Source: SAR324 cluster bacterium (lineage in GTDB: Bacteria > SAR324 > NAC60-12). Taken from it: a DNA stretch of 64,000 nucleotides. The notes beneath the pieces are model-generated. The model made no database searches and was not told the DNA's origin. It saw only the letters and a program-made list of their open reading frames with translations. Position numbers and translations under genes: made by a program. This document shows, piece by piece, positions 61,763 to 64,000 of the stretch. Position 1 is the first letter of the stretch; every line of letters begins with the position of its first letter. The stretch spans positions 157,208 through 221,207 of the forward strand of contig JADGAV010000005.1 in the NCBI GenBank assembly GCA_015231825.1, read 5' to 3'.

Positions 61763-64000
61763 TTACTCTTCATTCTGAATTCCTTCCCAGAATTGCTCGA
61801 TTCGGGATTTTAGCAGTTCGGTTTGAGGTGTGATGAGATAGTGCCAGTGCCTGGGAAACAGCTGCCGGTAGCGATGCTGCGCAAATCGCTCATCCACGAG
61901 GACCACAACTCCAGTATCACTTGAACTGCGAATAACGCGCCCTGCGGTCTGAAGAACGCGATTCATGCCAGGAAACTGATAGGCAAAAGAAAACCCGGGC
62001 CACTGCTGTTTGTCATAATATTCCTTAATCAATTCTCGTTCAATGCAGATTTGAGGTAAGCCGACGCTGACGACAATCACCCCGATCAGCTGCTTTCCCG
62101 GTAAATCAATCCCTTCCCCAAACAAACCTCCCATAATTGCAAAGCCCAGCAGTCCCCCCGAAGGCTTTGCTGCTACAAACCGGTTGAGAAATTCTTCTCG
62201 GGAAGCATCATCCATCTGCGGAGTCTGGGCAATGATTTCTGTTTCGCACAGTTGTTCAGTAATCAGCCCCCTGACTGCTTCCAGATACCGATAAGAAGGA
62301 AAACAAACGAGGTATTTGCCCTGGCATGATTGAATCACATTGAGAATCAAAGCTGCCACAGCAGCATAAAAACGCTCTCGATTCTGAAAGTTTGTTTTGA
62401 TGTGTGATGCGATAAACAATCCGAGATTTGCAGGTGGAAAGGGAGAGGATAGATCAATCTGCCTGACATTTTCTTCCAAACCTAAAACCTGAGAGTAATA
62501 GAAAAAAGGACAGAGTGTTCCAGAAAACAGAATAGCACTGTGGGACAAGTGAAAAGCAGAATTGAGCTGTGCTGAGGGGTCAAGGCAGTAGAGAGTGATT
62601 TCCATTGCACGTGATTTTCCGAAGGAATGAAACTTGACCATGCTGACAAAGTGTTTGTCATAGAGCCCGTCTATACGCAGAAAATGGCGCACATCAAAAT
62701 AGAAATCGATCAAAGCCTGCTCAATTTCCCGATCGGGTGCAAGAGAAATCCCCTCAAACAAGCAATGATCCAGTGTTTCACAAAACATTTCCAATACCTG
62801 AGCCATTTCGGGCTTTTTCTGACCAACAAAAATGTCCTCCTCACGTTGGATCATGGAATCATCTTCGCTTTCACACACTTTTTTTAAGCTAAGAAAAACT
62901 CGATTGAGATGCTGAAGGCGTTTCGCCAGCAATGCGTTTACGGGTTTGACTGCGCGATACAGCTGAAGAGTCCGACTCTTGCTCAATGATGCAGTAAACA
63001 TCGTTCTGGCACGATCAACCAGGTTGTGTGCTTCGTCAATGAGTAGAGTTTTTCGGCGCTTTTTATCCTCCTGAAATCGTCTCAGAGAGGCAGTGGGATG
63101 AAACACATGATTGTAGTCCCCGATGATTATGTCCAGCCAATATGACAAATCAAGGGATAGCTCGAATGGGCAGAGCCGGTGCTTTTCTGCCAAATTTTCC
63201 ATCAGCGATCGGGTAAAACCATTGTATTCAAATAATTCTTCCAGGGCCTGCGGTAGCCGGTCATAGTAACCTTCCGTATAGGGACAGGTGGATTCCTTTA
63301 TTTTTCCATTGCGGCAAAAACAGATTTTATCTTTGGCCGTCAGGGTCATTGATTTCAGTACCAGTCCCTGGGTTTCCATCTCTGCAAGCATTTTTTCTAC
63401 CAGTCTCCGGCCGACTGTTTTCGCAGTCAAATAGAAGATGAGATCATGCTCTTTTTCTCCTATCGCCTTTATTGCAGGAAACAAGGTACTGACCGTTTTT
63501 CCAATCCCTGTGGGGGCCTGAACCATCAACTGCTCTCTTGCAGAAATTGTTCGATAGACTTTGACAGCCAATTCCCGCTGTCCCGGACGATACTGGTTGT
63601 AGGGAAATTCCATTCCCTGAATAGAGCGATCTCGCTGATTTTGATAGTTGACAATTTTCTCCAACCATCCAAAGTAACGACTCATCAAAGACTCAAAAAA
63701 TTCACTCAAGCTGTTATAAGAAAAGCTTTCTCTCGTGCTTTCCTCATCCTGTTTTTCGAGTTGAAAATAAGTCATCTGAATTTGGCATGAATCACGGGGA
63801 TGGTCGCCATCGGGATGTTCCCGGCAGAACAGGCAGGCATATACTTTTGCCTGGGCAAGATGCAGTGTTCGCATGGCAGAGGGGAGAGAAAGCATGGAGG
63901 AGTATGTCGTTTTGATTTCTTCAACAATGACCGGTTTTTCTTTCAGGAATACTCCATCAATTCTTCCTGATATCTGGAGCTCAATATTTCCTCGGGAAAC
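61763..64000 (-). CDS. XPD/DinG-type Fe-S DNA helicase with N-terminal nuclease-like region, 5' end beyond window
   Basis: The frame runs open through the right edge; the first internal ATG (63895) is not the true start. Upstream codons read ELQISGRIDGVF and IVEEIKTT, a D...ExK arrangement of Cas4/RecB-like nucleases. The helicase part has Walker A APTGIGKTVS, DEAH-box IDEAHNLV, four Fe-S cysteines (ICFC, STCPY, LCPFE) and motif VI QTAGRVIRSS. Such XPD-like enzymes unwind damaged or recombining DNA 5'-to-3'. A canonical cell-wall or repair neighbour is not seen. Confidence 0.88.
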   Translation of the reverse strand, partial: VSRGNIELQISGRIDGVFLKEKPVIVEEIKTTYSSMLSLPSAMRTLHLAQAKVYACLFCREHPDGDHPRDSCQIQMTYFQLEKQDEESTRESFSYNSLSEFFESLMSRYFGWLEKIVNYQNQRDRSIQGMEFPYNQYRPGQRELAVKVYRTISAREQLMVQAPTGIGKTVSTLFPAIKAIGEKEHDLIFYLTAKTVGRRLVEKMLAEMETQGLVLKSMTLTAKDKICFCRNGKIKESTCPYTEGYYDRLPQALEELFEYNGFTRSLMENLAEKHRLCPFELSLDLSYWLDIIIGDYNHVFHPTASLRRFQEDKKRRKTLLIDEAHNLVDRARTMFTASLSKSRTLQLYRAVKPVNALLAKRLQHLNRVFLSLKKVCESEDDSMIQREEDIFVGQKKPEMAQVLEMFCETLDHCLFEGISLAPDREIEQALIDFYFDVRHFLRIDGLYDKHFVSMVKFHSFGKSRAMEITLYCLDPSAQLNSAFHLSHSAILFSGTLCPFFYYSQVLGLEENVRQIDLSSPFPPANLGLFIASHIKTNFQNRERFYAAVAALILNVIQSCQGKYLVCFPSYRYLEAVRGLITEQLCETEIIAQTPQMDDASREEFLNRFVAAKPSGGLLGFAIMGGLFGEGIDLPGKQLIGVIVVSVGLPQICIERELIKEYYDKQQWPGFSFAYQFPGMNRVLQTAGRVIRSSSDTGVVVLVDERFAQHRYRQLFPRHWHYLITPQTELLKSRIEQFWEGIQNEE

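Noticed and set aside
1..64000. CRISPR arrays, rRNA or tRNA genes
   Set aside because: Scanning by eye found no regular repeat-spacer array and no rRNA or convincing tRNA cloverleaf; a covariance-model search would settle tRNAs, including selC.

Overview
The window reads as chromosomal DNA of a Gram-negative heterotrophic bacterium. Evidence is the Sec signal peptides, two lipoboxes, an RND-type exporter, periplasmic binding proteins for two transporter classes, and a standard bacterial rpsB-tsf-pyrH-frr run. Base composition is moderate (roughly mid-40s % GC by eye), apart from one very AT-rich spacer at about 10.63-10.95 kb. The mix of sulfatases, a tripartite tricarboxylate transporter (TTT), acyl-CoA dehydrogenases, an MttB-like methyltransferase and an AhpD-type selenoprotein would suit a marine deltaproteobacterium-like lineage (SAR324-type, for example). 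That placement is inference; no rRNA gene is present to test it.

Layout. 0-9 kb holds ordinary accessory metabolism: a left-truncated acyl-CoA synthetase, a PaaI-type thioesterase, SelO next to an AlkB-family dioxygenase, then a minus-strand group (FN3 lipoprotein, GST, acyltransferase 3), UbiX and a PPOX-fold protein. 9-24 kb is a catabolic island: two tandem IclR regulators diverge across an AT-rich spacer, containing a perfect 8-bp inverted repeat, from a run of one sulfatase, a five-gene Opp/Dpp-type ABC transporter, three more type I sulfatases and an MFS carrier. It looks built to import and desulfate a sulfate-ester substrate. 24-25.5 kb holds an AhpD-like protein whose CxxC motif is CxxU, encoded by an in-frame UGA followed by a bacterial SECIS-like hairpin, and a pentapeptide-repeat lipoprotein. 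25.6-28.2 kb is an MMPL/RND exporter.

28-37 kb is a second catabolic block: IlvD/Edd dehydratase, SMP-30 lactonase, a TTT system (TctB-TctA-TctC), and a translationally coupled pair made of a NicX-like (M29-fold) ring-cleaving dioxygenase homologue and an alpha/beta hydrolase. Sugar-acid dehydration plus possible ring cleavage is the likely theme. 36.7-45.7 kb carries an enoyl-CoA hydratase, an acyl-CoA dehydrogenase, a short Hsp70-like protein (YegD type), an MFS-thioesterase pair, an MttB-superfamily methyltransferase and a RidA-type protein. It ends in a decayed IS200-type element abutting the 3' half of an SDR gene.

45.7-60 kb is mostly minus-strand housekeeping DNA: acyl-CoA dehydrogenase, a secreted pentapeptide-repeat protein, fabF-acpP-fabG, a mraY placed away from a cell-wall cluster, frr-pyrH-tsf-rpsB, a Cys-rich exported protein, recR, a secreted FGE-like protein and a Zn-ribbon protein. 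60-64 kb has a TauE/SafE permease with a small membrane partner, and an XPD/DinG-type helicase that runs off the right edge and carries a Cas4/RecB-like nuclease signature upstream of its helicase motifs.

Most notable: the CxxU AhpD selenoprotein with its SECIS (24.05-24.71 kb); the four-sulfatase transporter island with no canonical FGE nearby; and the NicX-like/hydrolase pair inside a sugar-acid/TTT locus.
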